Assembly: GCF_032854445.1 (NCBI RefSeq)
Contig: NC_088305.1
Span: forward strand, 6,389,606-6,453,605
Direction of reading: 5' to 3'
DNA length: 64,000 nt
Source of the DNA: Liolophura sinensis
Taxonomy: Eukaryota; Mollusca; Polyplacophora; Chitonida; Chitonidae
Shown: positions 1 through 12,489 of the stretch, in pieces
Layout: every line of letters begins with the position of its first letter
Numbering within the stretch: the first letter of the stretch is position 1
The notes under the pieces: generated by a model
Database searches by the model: none
Seen by the model: the letters and a program-made list of their open reading frames with translations, nothing else
What the model was told of the DNA's origin: nothing
Program-made: the position numbers and the translations under genes

Positions 1-860
1 CTTCTTGATGGCGATGCTGTTTTTCTTATTGTTGGAGATGCTGTTTTTGTTCTTGTTGGAGATGCTGTTTTTGTATTTGATGTCGATGCTGTTTTTCTTG
101 TTGTTGACGATGCTGTTTTTCTTGTTGTTGGCGATGCTGTTTTTCTTCTTGTTGGAGATGCTGTTTTTCTTCATGTTGGCGATGCTGTTTTTGTTCTGAT
201 GGAGATATTGTTTTTCTTTTTGTAAGCGATGCTGTTTTTCTTTTTGTAAGCGATGCCGTTTTTTCTTCTTGATGGCGATGCTGTTTTCTTCTTGTTGGTG
301 ATGCTGTTTTTCTTTTTTGTTTGCGATGCCGTTTTCTTCTTGATGGTGATGCTGTTTTTCTTCTTGTTGGAGATGCTGTTTTTCTTCATGTTGGGGATGC
401 TGTTTTTCTTCTTGTTGGGGATGCTGTTTTTCTTCATGTTGGAGATGCTGTTTTTGTTCTTGTTGGAGATGCTGTTTTTCTTCTTGTTGGCTATGCTGTT
501 TTTCTTCTTGTTGGAAATGCTGTTTTTCTTCTTGTTGGAGATGCTGTTTTTCTCCTTATTGGAGATGCTGTTTTTCTTTTTGTAAGCGATGCTATTTTTC
601 TTTTTGTAAGCGATGCCGTTTTTCTTCTTGATGGCGATGCTGTTTTTCTTCTTGTTGGAAATGCTGTTTTTCTTCTTGTTGGAGATGCTGTTTTTCTTCT
701 TGTTGGCCATGCTGTTTTTGTTCTTGATGGCGATGCTGTTGTTCTTGTTGTTGACGCTGCTGTTTTTCTTGTTGTTGACGATGCTGTTTTTCTTCTTGTT
801 GGCCATGCTGTTTTTGTTCTTGATGGCGATGATGTTCTTCTTCGAGTTGGTCGGCTGCTT
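1..860. repeat. 24-bp tandem repeat, open at left edge
   Basis: About 35 imperfect copies of a 24-bp unit built on gatgctgtttttcttcttg. The unit is a multiple of three, so several frames stay open for long stretches. The plus strand reads a hydrophobic Met-Leu-Phe-rich octad. One minus frame reads Asn-Lys-Ser-Ile octads and another Gln-Glu-Lys-His octads. The array is cut by the window edge, so its true length is unknown. Confidence 0.9.
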
Positions 861-894
861 TAATTTGGATTTGTGAAATGCGCATAGCTTGCAC
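592..894 (-). other. Possible decayed Q/E/H-rich repeat ORF
   Basis: In this minus frame a non-repetitive start (MRISQIQIKAADQLEEE) runs without a break into Q/E/K/H octads made of alternating CAA/GAA/CAG/CAT codons, as in a low-complexity coiled-coil protein. The frame ends in a TAG where neighbouring units have CAG, and the next units carry further stops. It could be the end of a decayed coding exon or a chance frame in a minisatellite. No homologue is recognised and I cannot tell which is right. Confidence 0.22.
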
Positions 895-906
895 CTTATA
901 AACGCA

Positions 907-1173
907 GGGGCCTCCGTGGCTCAGTCGGATAGCGCGCTAGCGCAGCGTAATGACCCAGGAACCTCTCACCAATGCGGTCGCTGTGAGTTCAAGTCCAGCT
1001 CATGCTGGCTTCCTCTCCGGCCATAAGTTGGAAGGTCTTCCAGCAACCTGCGGATGGTCGTGGGTTTCCCCCCGGCTCTGCCCGGTTTCCACCCACCATA
1101 ATGCTGGCCGCCGTCGTGTAAGTGAAATATTCTTGAGTACGGCGTAAAACACCAATCAAATAAATAAAAATAA
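907..1173 (+). mobile_element. Full-length tRNA-derived SINE (family A)
   Basis: The head reads ggcctccgtggctcagtcgg (tRNA A-box region), followed by a B-box-like gtgagttcaagtccagctc. A conserved body and the tail aaacaccaatcaaataaat complete the element. This is the commonest family in the window and serves as reference for the other family A copies. A short aaacgca direct repeat may flank it. Family name not assigned. Confidence 0.88.
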
Positions 1174-2805
1174 ATTTTAAACGCACATCGTTGATTTTTT
1201 CTTGGTTCATGCATATGCTGCATTTTTCAATACCCGTTCACATCACACACTATGTCGTTTCTATATCATCTCCAAATAAAGTCTTAACATAATACACGAA
1301 TTATGTCTTGCTAACCACACCACACATTTTGCACCACGTTAAGATCTGCTCCTTCGCTGAAATGGGATACGGCTGTCAGAGACCGATAAATATAACAGAA
1401 ACTGGGTTCAGAGTGCCAGGTTTGATGTAAATAAAATTTTGTCAAATCTGAAAGGCGTGCAGTAAACTTGCCATCAGCTGGTGCCATCTACTTTCTGCAT
1501 GGGACAGCCTTCAAGGTTCGACGCTTCGAAAGGGCCATATGGCTTGCAGATCGAGCAAACCCTAACATTATGACAGAAGAATGGCGTGTAAAACTCCAGG
1601 GCAACACAGCCGAGCATGAGGCGAGCGCTGGGGGAGAGAGGGGGGTGGGGCAGAATTATATTAATATTTGGATATCTGATATGGCCTCCCAATCGTTTAA
1701 GTCGTTTATTGGCATAGGCGTTTCAGGAAACAGCGGAGACAAATTATTTACTTGAGCCCCAGTGAAGTCCTTCTTTTGTTCGCCTAGAAAACCGACAGGC
1801 CCCTTAAGGTTCATCTATTATTGATAACGCCTTCAGACATAATTTATCTGCCAAAAAGTTTGTTTAGAATACACGTTGAAAGTCCCACCGAACTTCTGGA
1901 GCCAAATGGGAAATAAAATTTATCTGCGAGGCAGTTATATTTGAAAGCCAGACGACTGTTTCTGTAGAACTTCTAAGGTTAGCCGGTGTTCTTGGCAGAG
2001 CCGAGTTTCCTGTTTCAGTGTCACGGACCACTTTCTGTTTCCCTTTATCTGAGTTTGTAGACGACAGGAATCCTGCAACACGCTCTCTCGAATTATCGCG
2101 AGACGTCCAGAGCGTGTCCAGAACCCCTCTGGTTCTCCTCAAACGTTGAAACTCCGAAAGCGCATTCCAGAAACGCAGACGATAGCGGGCGGGCATGCGC
2201 GCTCGCATCAACAAAATAGGGTGGTGTGTTTTCTCTTCCACGTTTAAGTACAAACAAAAAATAAAAGGGTCAGTTACAAATACAACATTTTAAGCACGCC
2301 TGAATTCTAGTCATTCCCTGTTCACCCTTTAACTGTGATCTCACATTTAATCACAGTGTAAGACTGCTTAATTTTCCTTTGATTTTTGTTATTCTAATAG
2401 TGTACATGGTCGGTGTCTTTGTGTCTCTGCTCTGGGTATGAGAGCTTGTACATTTTTTTCTGTCGTACCACTCTTGGTCTACACACATAATCACACCAAA
2501 ATTACACCAATATTCGGAGCGTCTCGTGCGTTCTCTTTACACCAAGCTGATCCGTGCGTGCTAAAAATAGTTCTTTTCTTTTAAAAGTTCAGTACAATGA
2601 TCCTCGCCTCAGCTTTGGTTACTCGAGTTCAAGTTGTTTTCGAGGGTGTTTTTGTCTTCTCGCATCACACTTTAGCAAGGCGTCGTCTATATACATAACC
2701 AATTAACGTCATTGAAAATGATACCTGTTTCACGAGGATGTGGGAGAAAAACACACTGAGACTGTAAACTGCTGCAAGAGAGCAGAAGGTATTCTGTACT
2801 GCGAT
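1174..2805. other. No recognisable gene
   Basis: Unique-looking, AT-rich sequence. The longest frame (1864-2253, minus, 129 codons) has no recognisable domain, and I see no splice or codon-use support that would make it a gene. Confidence 0.5.
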
Positions 2806-3047
2806 TTATTTATTTGATTGGTGTTTTACGCCGTACTCAAGAATATTTCATTTATACGGCTGCAGCCACGATAATTGTGGGAGCTCCGGGGGAAACCCAC
2901 GACCATCCGCAGGTTACCGGCAGACATTTCCACGTAGGGCTGGAGAGGAAGCCAGCATGAGCTGCACTTGAGTGACCGCATTCGTGAGAGTCTTGTGGAT
3001 CTTTGTGCCGCGCTGACCCGCTAACAACCTCGGCCACCAAGGCTCCT
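2806..3047 (-). mobile_element. SINE family A, diverged
   Basis: Starts with the reverse-complemented tail (tttatttatttgattggtg), runs through the conserved body and ends at a degraded tRNA-like head near ggccaccaaggctcc. Orientation is therefore minus. Confidence 0.85.
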
Positions 3048-3171
3048 TTCTGTAGACTAGGCCAGATTTGCAGTATATAGGTGAGGGTTAAACCTCATGT
3101 TTATGTGCACATACTAATCAGAGCGGCGATAGCCTTTTTCCTAAACCATTTCCTAACATGTGGTCATGTCT

Positions 3172-3327
3172 CCGGTCGTAAATGAGAAGGTCTGGCATCA
3201 GTCTGCGGATGGTCGTGGGTCTCCCGCTGGCTCTGCCTGGTTTCCTCCCACTATAATGTTGGCCGCCGTCGTATAAGTGAAATATTCTTGAGTACGGCGT
3301 AAAACACCAATCAAATAAACAAATACA
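3172..3327 (+). mobile_element. SINE family A, 5'-truncated
   Basis: Only the body and tail are present: ctgcggatggtcgtgggt through caccaatcaaataaac. The tRNA head is missing, as expected for incomplete reverse transcription. Confidence 0.82.
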
Positions 3328-3651
3328 TACATGTGGACATGACCCTGATTGCTGCAAATACCGACACGGGTAAAATGGTTAAAGCCAGGTATTTAATGTG
3401 TGGTACACATCGTGATTTATAATCGTGTTCGAAACCAAGTACTACCATCTAAGCTGAAGGGAAACTTTCAGCAGTTATAGCAATATCACTAAAAGATGGT
3501 CCCTTTTCTATACACCTGGTCACGTTGTACACATTCTTGGAATGCAATAGTCAGGAACGTTTATATGACAGCAGTCACACTTTTATCTATCGGTGACAAT
3601 ATTTTGCAATTCAGTGGTCCATAATTATATAAAGCTTGGATTCAATGTTTT

Positions 3652-3805
3652 AAACCTGCGGATGGTCGTGGGTTTCCTCCGGGCTCTGCTATGTTTCTTT
3701 CCACCATAATGCTGGAAGCCGTCATATAAGTGAAATATTCTTGAGTTCGGCATAGAACACCAATCAAAACAAAAAATAAATAAATCAATCAATAAATAAA
3801 TAAAT
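3652..3805 (+). mobile_element. SINE family A, 5'-truncated
   Basis: Body from aacctgcggatggtcgtggg to a long A/T-rich tail with several aaat units. It has more substitutions than the consensus (attcttgagttcggcatag). Confidence 0.8.
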
Positions 3806-4435
3806 GTTTTTAATGTGGACATAATTTAAAAATTGTTGTATGAAATCGGCAGTGTACGTAAATGCTTCACATTTCTATATATCAATCAGAATGCTATGAT
3901 GCTGTGTTCAAAATCCATACCCAGGTCCACATATTCGGGGTACACTCCGGCCAGTATAGAAGAACATATGCCTATAAAAGGTGGTGAGTCTCGGCTAGGA
4001 GTCACATATGCATGTCACTTTTGATGGCAGCTACGTTTTTTGTTCAAACGCTTTGTGCACAGAAAATAGTTGATGAATACCTAATAAGAAGACTTGCTGC
4101 AATGATAACTGAATGCGATTGACCAGTTATTCTGTCTTTTCTGTGTATTCTGACAAGATGTGTATAGAGCGTAGCGGTAATGAAGTTCTTGTAATGGAAG
4201 TCCGTGTTTGTGTAACGGCTGAAATTCAGTGTCAAATTTCATCCAATCTAAGGCGTGATTGAGTACTTTGTCAAATATCGCTTTACTCTCTTAATATCTC
4301 ATATCTGACAGCAGTTTTAGTGCAATGTCACTATCAAGCAAAATACAAGAGAGATTTATCCCTACTGCACTCACCTGTTGAAATGAATACATTGAGCACT
4401 TAGTCCTCAAGAGAACCAGCTTACACTAACACATG
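3806..4435. other. No recognisable gene
   Basis: Unique-looking sequence with only short frames (63 codons or fewer). I see no motif, repeat or RNA gene here. Confidence 0.5.
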
Positions 4436-4875
4436 GGTGAATACATGGATGGTTTAATAGATACTGGCGAATACGTGAACACATGCCTGGTTTACAAGAT
4501 ACTGACATATACGTGAACACATGTGTGGTTTACAAGATACTGATATATACGTGAACACATGCGTGGTTTACAAGATGCTGGCATATACGTGAACACATGT
4601 GTGGTTTACAAGATACTGATAGATACGTGAACACATGCTTGGTTTACAAGATACTGACGAATACGTGAACACATGCGTGGTTTACAAGATTCTAACATAT
4701 ACGTGAACACATGCGTGGTTTACAAGATATTGACGAATACGTGAACACATGCGTGGTTTACAAGATTCTAACATATACGTGAACACATGCGTGGTTTACA
4801 AGATACTGACGAATACGTGAATACATGCGTGGTTTACAAGATAGTAACATATTCGTGAATACATGCGTGGTTAAT
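4436..4875. repeat. 38-bp minisatellite
   Basis: About eleven copies of a 38-bp unit containing gtgaacacatgcgtggttta and caagatactgacatatac. Copies differ mainly in ctgacgaat versus ctgacatat. Non-coding: the unit is not a multiple of three and frames close quickly. Confidence 0.9.
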
Positions 4876-4920
4876 GTAGGCCCACTCAGAGGCAGCTTCT
4901 GACAATGGCGATTTGAGATT

Positions 4921-5022
4921 AAAGATGATGAGCATATCATGGTGATCATATCATGATGAGCATGTCATGGTGATCATATCACGATGAGCATATCAGGAGG
5001 AGCATATCAGGATGAGTATGTT
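4921..5022. repeat. Short ~15-bp repeat cluster
   Basis: Repeats of gatgagcatatcatggtgat with small variations, just downstream of the 38-bp array and abutting a SINE. Confidence 0.7.
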
Positions 5023-5033
5023 ATAGTGATATT

Positions 5034-5271
5034 TGCGCCGTACTCAAGAATATTTCACTTATACGACGGCGGCCAGCATTATGGTGGGAGGAAACCGGAC
5101 AGAGCTCGGGGGAAACCCACGACTATCCACATGTTGCTGGAGGACCTTCCCACGTACGGCCGAAGAGGAAGCCAGCATGAGCTGGACTTGAACACACAGC
5201 GACCGCATTGGTGAGAGGCTCCTGGGTCATTACGCTACGCTAGCGCGCTAACAACTGAGCCACGGTGGCCC
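5034..5271 (-). mobile_element. SINE family A, tail-trimmed
   Basis: Minus-strand copy beginning at gccgtactcaagaatattt, without the A-rich tail, and ending at the head complement tgagccacggtggcccc. The head, B-box region and body are otherwise well kept. Confidence 0.86.
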
Positions 5272-5329
5272 CTTTCGTACATGAAACGCCGCTTTCAAGT
5301 TGCATTATTATCTACTTACTAAGCATGTT

Positions 5330-5800
5330 GTTCTGAAATGACACTCTTTTCATCGTGAAAAGCATATGACACCCTGTGCGTACACGTTTTTACGAAGTGA
5401 CACCGATTTCAGAGCTATGTAACACCCTGAAAGTACACGTGGTTACGAAATGACACCGTTTTCGGGGCGATGTAACAACCTGCACGAACAGTGGTTACGA
5501 AGTGACACCGATTTCAGAGCGATGTAACACCCTGAACATACTCATCGTTACGAAGTGACACCGCTTTCAGAGCGATCTAACACCCTGTGCGTACTCATCG
5601 TTACGAAGTGACACCGCTTTCAGAGCGATCTTACACCCTGTGCGTATTCATCGTTACGAAGTGACACCGCTTTCAGAGCGATCTAACACCCTGTGGGTAC
5701 TCATCGTTACGAAGTGACACCGCTTTCAGAGCGATCTAACACTCTGTGCGTACTCATCGTTACGAAGTGACACCGCTTTCAGAGCGATCTAACACATTAT
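5330..5800. repeat. 53-bp minisatellite
   Basis: About nine copies of a 53-bp unit with cgaagtgacaccgctttcag and gcgatctaacaccctgtgcg. Copies at the left edge are more diverged, the central ones nearly identical. Confidence 0.88.
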
Positions 5801-7047
5801 ACGTACATGGACACGTGATTGTGAGATAATATTCAATACACATGCTGAGCCCATGTACCCTATACCTGGGCCATATATATGCAAAAATATGGATATTTGA
5901 AATTACTTATTTCGTAACTGTATTGCCGTCCTACATCGCAGCCAAAAAAATTTCACTGGGGAGTAAAAAAAGCGATGAGGTCTCGTGGGTCACAGTGACT
6001 CTTTGGGCCTCAGTCAAAAACCGCGTGAGCTGGATTTGAACCTTAAACCGTCATGGTTAGAGCCTCAAGAGAATCCGTAAATTGACATAAGAATTTTAAT
6101 GAGATATTTCACTTCAGGGCAGAGAGCGCTTGAGTTTGAGATAAGAGTGCCTTTTGGACGAGAGCGAAGCAGATTTTTCCACTTATGTTGAAAACAGCAA
6201 CAAGACAGCGCCTTCCCCCAAAGCATGTAACTTATGGGGAAGGTGTCTGAGGTAGGCTCTGCCTACTCCTCATTATAACGTGTCAGTGAGACGGCTGTAT
6301 GTTGTAAGGTACTTCAGTGTTAATTTTACTAATTGCACTTCTCGCAGATATAAAAGCTCCTCTCCCGTGCTTTGGGAAAAGAGTAATGCGGTGTTACGTT
6401 TACGCGTCCCGTCCCAACCCTCTTTCCCCATCCTCGTTCAAGTTCCCCTCCTTCCTTTGCAAGAAAAATGCCGCTCACAGACAGAGCCTTCAAGGCTAAT
6501 TTACGTCTGCTTCTTGAGAAGGTTGTATGATTCGCGCTAATTCATAATTATGGGGGTCTGCGGGCTGTGTTTGGAAGGCGGCTGCCGGTCTCTATCCGAT
6601 AATACAGAACATATAGAAACCAAGACAGCTGGGCAGTTCTTGCAGTGCTGAAGCCACGAGTCAGAATGCGGTAATAGCGGGCAAACATGTAACATTAGGA
6701 GACCCAAGAGGAGCGAGTGGTGCAATACGCTGTTATTTCAGCTTATAGGGGTGTCAGAAAGTTGTGTCCTCTGTACATCCAGGTGTGACGATGAGTATCT
6801 GTCCCTCTGACGGGACAGTAATGAAATAATACATCGCAGTTGCCCTCATCTTCCTCCACATCTCATCAAAACAAGCACGTGTCTATTAAAGCGTATGACT
6901 AATTTATATATCTACGCGATGGTGAACAAACAAAAATTACTGACTACTTTACTAAATATCTCCAGTGTAAAATCATATTCATGTAACACGAATTGTAAAC
7001 AGTTCAGATGATATTTACATTAAAAAGGAGTGCCATGAACAGTGACA
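5801..7047. other. No recognisable gene
   Basis: Unique-looking sequence. Open frames at 6280-6540 and 6537-6725 have no recognisable domain or supporting splice context. Confidence 0.5.
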
Positions 7048-7222
7048 TCTGGCTTCCTCTCCGGTCGTGCTTTGAAATGTCTTCCAGCAACCTGCGGATG
7101 GTCGTGGGTTTCCCTCGGGCTCTGCCCGGTTTCCTCCCACCATAATGCTGGCCGCTGTCGTATAAGCGAAATATTCCTTCAGTACAGCGTAAAACACCAA
7201 ATAAATAAATAAATAAATAAAT
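7048..7222 (+). mobile_element. SINE family A, 5'-truncated
   Basis: Begins in the body (ggcttcctctccggtcgtg) and ends in a clean taaataaataaat tail. The terminal core is slightly altered (ccttcagtacagcgtaaaac). Confidence 0.83.
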
Positions 7223-7462
7223 GAGCAGTGATATCACAGGCAAAATGTTGAGATCAAAGTTGAGAATTTTCTTGAGATGTAACAATTAAGTTTATTACAT
7301 TCCTCTACACTCACCTTTTATAATGTCTGCATTAAAATTCAACTAATTTTAAATTTATAATTTATGAAACATGATGCCAATTTTACTCAACCCGAGTAAG
7401 TTTACAATACATGAAATCTAATTATATTCTTTTGGCTGAAAAAGTAATACTCTAAAATTAAC

Positions 7463-7590
7463 TGATTGAATGATTGATTGATTGATTGATTGATTGACTG
7501 ACCGATTAATTGGTGTTTAACGACGTGCTCAAACATTTTTAATTTTCAACTGGCCTGTGCCAGATACCTGACGAATCCCTCGTTTTTGTG
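7463..7590 (-). mobile_element. SINE family D fragment
   Basis: A run of gattgatt repeats leads into attggtgtttaacgacgtgc, matching the tail-proximal part of the element at 45150-45330. The tRNA head is not visible. The surrounding 7223-8005 is otherwise AT-rich and featureless. Confidence 0.55.
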
Positions 7591-8005
7591 CCAAAATATA
7601 TCTACTTAAAGGTGCCACTTATTTCTCTTTGTATTGTCCAAATTTGCATTTCACGTCAAAATGCCATTCAACGAGAAAGTCCACTTTTCATTTCTACCGG
7701 ATGAATACCACAAGCGTTTTATTTTTTCAGTGTGCATTAGGAACTGTACATGATTCTAACTTTTTTACCCAAATTTATGGAATGAACTTTTTTTATTAAT
7801 TCTAAAAACTTATTAAAGTAATCAGTTACTTTTCGCAAAATATGATCGCGGATTGGTGATCATCTGAATGATCATAAAAGTAACAATCTATAAGAAGTGG
7901 AGTAGTTGAATTTGATTATTGTGTATGACTATATGTGTATATCTAACAATTATTGCCTAAAATCTAGACCTTTGAAGGAAGGGGTGGTCTTTCTTTCTTA
8001 ACTAT

Positions 8006-8215
8006 GCGGCAGCTGAGAGTTCAAGTCCAGCTGATTCTGGATTCCTCTCCATCCGTAAATGTGTGTGTGAAAACTCCTGCAGCAACCTGCGGGTGGGTCG
8101 TGTGTTTCCCCCGATCTCTGTCCGGGTTCCTACAACTATAATGCTGCCAGTCATAGACGTATATGTGAAATATTCTTGAGTGCGGTGTAAACACCAATAA
8201 GTAAAATAAATAAAT
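8006..8215 (+). mobile_element. SINE family A, diverged
   Basis: Retains the B-box area (gagttcaagtccagctga), the body and a terminal attcttgagtgcggtgtaa followed by an aaataaat tail. The A-box half is missing. Confidence 0.78.
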
Positions 8216-11200
8216 CTTAACTATATTTGAATTAGTAGTTAAAACCTTTACATATACGACTTAATAATACTCTACTAATTATAGCTTATGATAAAACATG
8301 TATATGAAAATTAAATCGTTGCTCAATAAGTTTATATCATTTTGACACTTTAATGTTCTAAGCGTGTACTTGAGGGGTTTTATGTATGGTAATGAGCTCG
8401 ATTATGCTTATGTAAGACGAAAATATGCTCAGATGAAGATTCTAATTGAGCGTGACAGCAGGGATCTTATCGTCTTATTAATTACAGATGTACACTCTTT
8501 TAAAATGTGCAGAACGTAGCTGTAGTCCATCCAACACGGCTGTATTATACAGTGCTAGATGCATTTTACACTGTCGTCACAGTTTTTCAGTGACTCTCGA
8601 TGGCACATCTACTTGCATTCTTCTATGCACCTTGAACGTAACTTAAGCTGGCGGTGTTGTAGAACATAGAAAGGAAATGCCAAGAACGTAGGCAATTCTG
8701 TCACTAACACCGGGGGTTCGAGTGACACTCTTCTATGAGATATTAGCTCGCGACAACGCACCCCTGGGGAGAGTTTATACAGACACCCCACAGGAAATGT
8801 CAGGTTTCCAGGGCTTTTAGCGTTACTGTATCCCCGTAAGCCTTAATCTCGTCAGCAGAGCTAATGGTTATCTCTCACTGAATGGATATGGGCAGACCAC
8901 ACATAGGATATTGGTAGTTAAAAAATGGCATGCGACATGGATCCGCGCTACCACGCCTACTAAATGACGTATAATTAGGCATTATAGAGTATAGGGGTTC
9001 AGCGAGCAGCACTTGTCATCAGTGTTGATCCGTCTTATCTAGGCCTCATCTCGAGACGGCCTGTCGTTACCTGATGTGATGTCTACAAAAACGACAGCCT
9101 GGAAGGCGGAAAAAAGCAAAGATGTTTGACGAACCGAACAACCTCGTGCTACGTAATGCGGATTTTCGCCACGGATCCACACTATAAACTTGACTGGCTT
9201 CGGCTTGTTTTTCATTGCGTGCGCAAAACCTCCGATCTTTTGTGAGATAAACGAACTTTCATGATAACACAAGCACCGAGTTTTGATGTGTTATCTTTGG
9301 CGTGTAGTCCTGTGTTAAGAACTTCAAAGTGAGAAATAAAGTCCGCGTAGAATAAATAGGGACTTGTATATATTGTGGAGAAACTAATTTTAGTCCCCTC
9401 TCACCATGGACACGGTAACTTCAGAAAACATGCATGATCACCCAAACTCTCGTGAATGATTTGTACTTGTAATACATTCTCGTTATGAAATGTCAGTTTC
9501 AAGATGAGTGAAGCGCCACTATTGCTAAGTCCCTTTGACCGGACACGCGTGACGTTTTAGTTCCCTCTCAGACTGTTCCTGTTTACAACATTCTGTGGCG
9601 CTTTGGAAGTAGTAAGTTACAGAGTTTGTCCAGTTCTCATACTTACATATAAAATAATAGGTATGCTTATATTTCCTCGATCAAAGCACCGAACTCGTAC
9701 TTTACAATTGGCCAGCCTTTCTGTATATATATTGTTTATTTTTTTTTTAATCTTGAACGTCGTACTCAAAATATTTCCAAGTCACACTTTTTAAATAAAT
9801 AAGATTGATTGGCACTAGTGTGTCGATATTTTCATTTTTGCTTTTTTGGGGGGAGTTCATACGTATTATATTTCTTGTTGACTCAACATGTCTGAAACGT
9901 CCGGTCACAAATATAGTTCGCTATTAAAAGTAAGTCGGACAAAAGGTACGCAAAAGTTATAAATAAGAGTTCAGCAATTGAAACACGTTGGATTTTTTTT
10001 GTCTTGCCTTCAGCGGTTATTTTATAAGCAGGATTCTTACAGACTACAGTAAATCTTCGTTTGTATTTCTCTTTTTCTCTGTGTTTGTTTCTTAGATAAT
10101 TCCATAGTCACAGAACGAGTTCTGATGATAACAAATTATAATATTCTAATCGAGTTAAAAGATATGGCTGGATTGTGCCGGTGTAAATATTTGACAGATC
10201 TCTGAAATCTCTCATATCTGTTACGTCACCCGTATATGCCAACCCGAAGATTTATTTGCGCAAATGTAATTAAATTTAACAAAAAATGATCATGCGAGTC
10301 ATGTGCCTGCATACAAAGATTTGCCGATAAGTATCAAATATATGCACTCATGCGAACCCATTTATGCATGGGTTTTTTGTTCCATTACTACAGAATACAC
10401 TCATCGCTTCATTAACTACCGATGTCAGCGAATTACCTCCCCTTGACGCGAAAGTCATGCACAAGGTTGCGTAAAATTAGCATAAGAACCGACAAAGCAG
10501 ACATAAGGCGTCGTCGTCTCTGAGTCTGCGGATAGCGAACCCAGATTAAAACTTCTAACACGCGGCCTCCAAAGCGACTTTCAAAACTTAATTAATATTT
10601 CGCAACATGTATTTTTTTGGTCCGCGGTCTGTGAGTATACCATACGGCGGATCACACGAATTAGTTATGTCTGTGTTCATCCAAGTGTACTAATCTAGTT
10701 ATCTGGTTAAGCTAAAATAGCCCAAGGCCCCCTCGGTCATAGAGACACTTGGGGGAGCGAGGAGGTAGTCACCGGGAGAAAGCGAGGTTCTAGCACTGCA
10801 TTACCACGATCTTTACGATTGCTTAACTCCGCCCGTTTGAAGAGTTTCAATCATGCGTACACAACAACAACATTCTTTTTTTCTTTCATTCCTGAGGGAA
10901 ATACGCTGATAGTGCTCTAGTGTTTTCGTAGTGTCGTTTAAATAAAGAAACCTGGCCTGGTCCGGAGTGGTAGCCGGGTTCATTTAAGACATCTACTTCG
11001 AATATTTTTCTGTGGTTTGCTTAAAGTCACGTCGTGGGACTCCTCTCTCTTGCTCTCTCTCTCTCTCGCCTTGGATGCATCATTTCCTAAACATGCTCCA
11101 CTGATTAACTTAATGATCTCGGAGGCGTGCCCTTACAGACTGATTTTTAACCGGCAATTTCCATAATTTGAAGTTTACTCGAAACTTGGTAGGCTTATTC

Positions 11201-12489
11201 TTATCATGGGTCTGATAAATTTGTGGCATAGGAACCTTAAATAAAATAATAAAATATTGAAAATGATGCAATATAAAATTCATAAACAAACCCAAACTCT
11301 GGAGATATACGCATGAGGTTTTATATATGACATGGCAATAAACAACTTCCTTTTTTCTCGTGAACACGGCCTTCTTCGTTATTCATTCGACTGGATAAAA
11401 GACTGAGAAAATATAAATATTATATGAAGTTTAGATGATAGAGTTTGAAAAGTTAGTAATATATATGTAGAAAAAGACGTTTGAATTTTTTTTTTATGGT
11501 GGGTGTTCCGGGACTCTCATACCTCTCGGTAAATATTGTTTGCATAGTAATGTTATAAATGTCAACGCAACGCATGCTTACTAAATATATTTGTATTAGA
11601 ATTGGGTCTTTTAAGCTAACGAATGCGTTCAACCTGGATTTCATAAATGTTATGATAATTACGATCAAATGCATGCACAACAAAATTACACTGGAATAAA
11701 TTTATTAGACACGCAGCATTATTATGCAAAGACAATATATACCAAAAGGTGGTCTCAAATACACACTGTACACACGATACAAAAATATTTTCAAATACCC
11801 TTTCTCCTGGAAGAAAAATTTCGAAAATAATATTAAATACCATATTTGCAAATAAATTCCGTTTCACGCTCTTACATCGAATATTTGCATAATTTTTATA
11901 TTATCTTCTCCTTTAAAGCGAAAGCAGCAAATCGCATCACTGATAAAGATAATAACGCATCATAACAGCCTGCTTTCCGAAATCAGACAACTAAAGATCA
12001 AGATCTCTACGAGTTATACAATTTACCAAATTTCACTTCAGTTTAACGGTTTCTAATTTGCTTAGTATTTACAGAATGCTTTAAAGTGTTTGGTAAATTT
12101 TGTCTAGCTCTCCAATGCCACGGTCATGCAGTCGGCGTTAATTATTGACAGGCGAAGCTAATGTATACTTCCCGCACACATGTCCTCGTTATGCTCACCA
12201 CCGCCGCCATGTTGTAAGCCAGCATGACCAAACCGGCTTGTTTTGGCGCCACGGAGGAAAGGCAGACCGCCATAACACAGCCATTACCGAGAACAGCATG
12301 TTCCTTTTGGTTAATATAGTAATTTGAAATGAAGTCTAAGGGGCTGTTGTTCGTATTATACCTAAATCTGGAATCACAAGGGTAAAGTTGACTGGCAAAC
12401 ATTGCACAAGGACACACACCGTATCATTCCAGCACGTGGACTCAAAGTGAATAGTGTGTTCGTCATAATTTCATTCATCATTTTATTAT
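8216..12489. other. Long stretch with no recognisable gene
   Basis: About 4.3 kb of mostly AT-rich sequence. Frames here are 91 codons or fewer and match nothing I recognise. A short CT microsatellite lies at about 11041-11070. A SINE-tail-like scrap (gtcgtactcaaaatatttcc) lies near 9757. I see no RNA gene. Confidence 0.5.

Noticed and set aside
5-806. Hydrophobic Met-Leu-Phe and Asn-Lys-Ser-rich frames on both strands
   Set aside because: Simultaneously open frames within a 24-bp repeat; only the 592-894 minus frame has a non-repetitive start and is kept as a weak possibility.
1864-2253. 129-codon minus frame
   Set aside because: Arg/Ser-rich composition without motif; length alone is compatible with chance in less AT-rich sequence.
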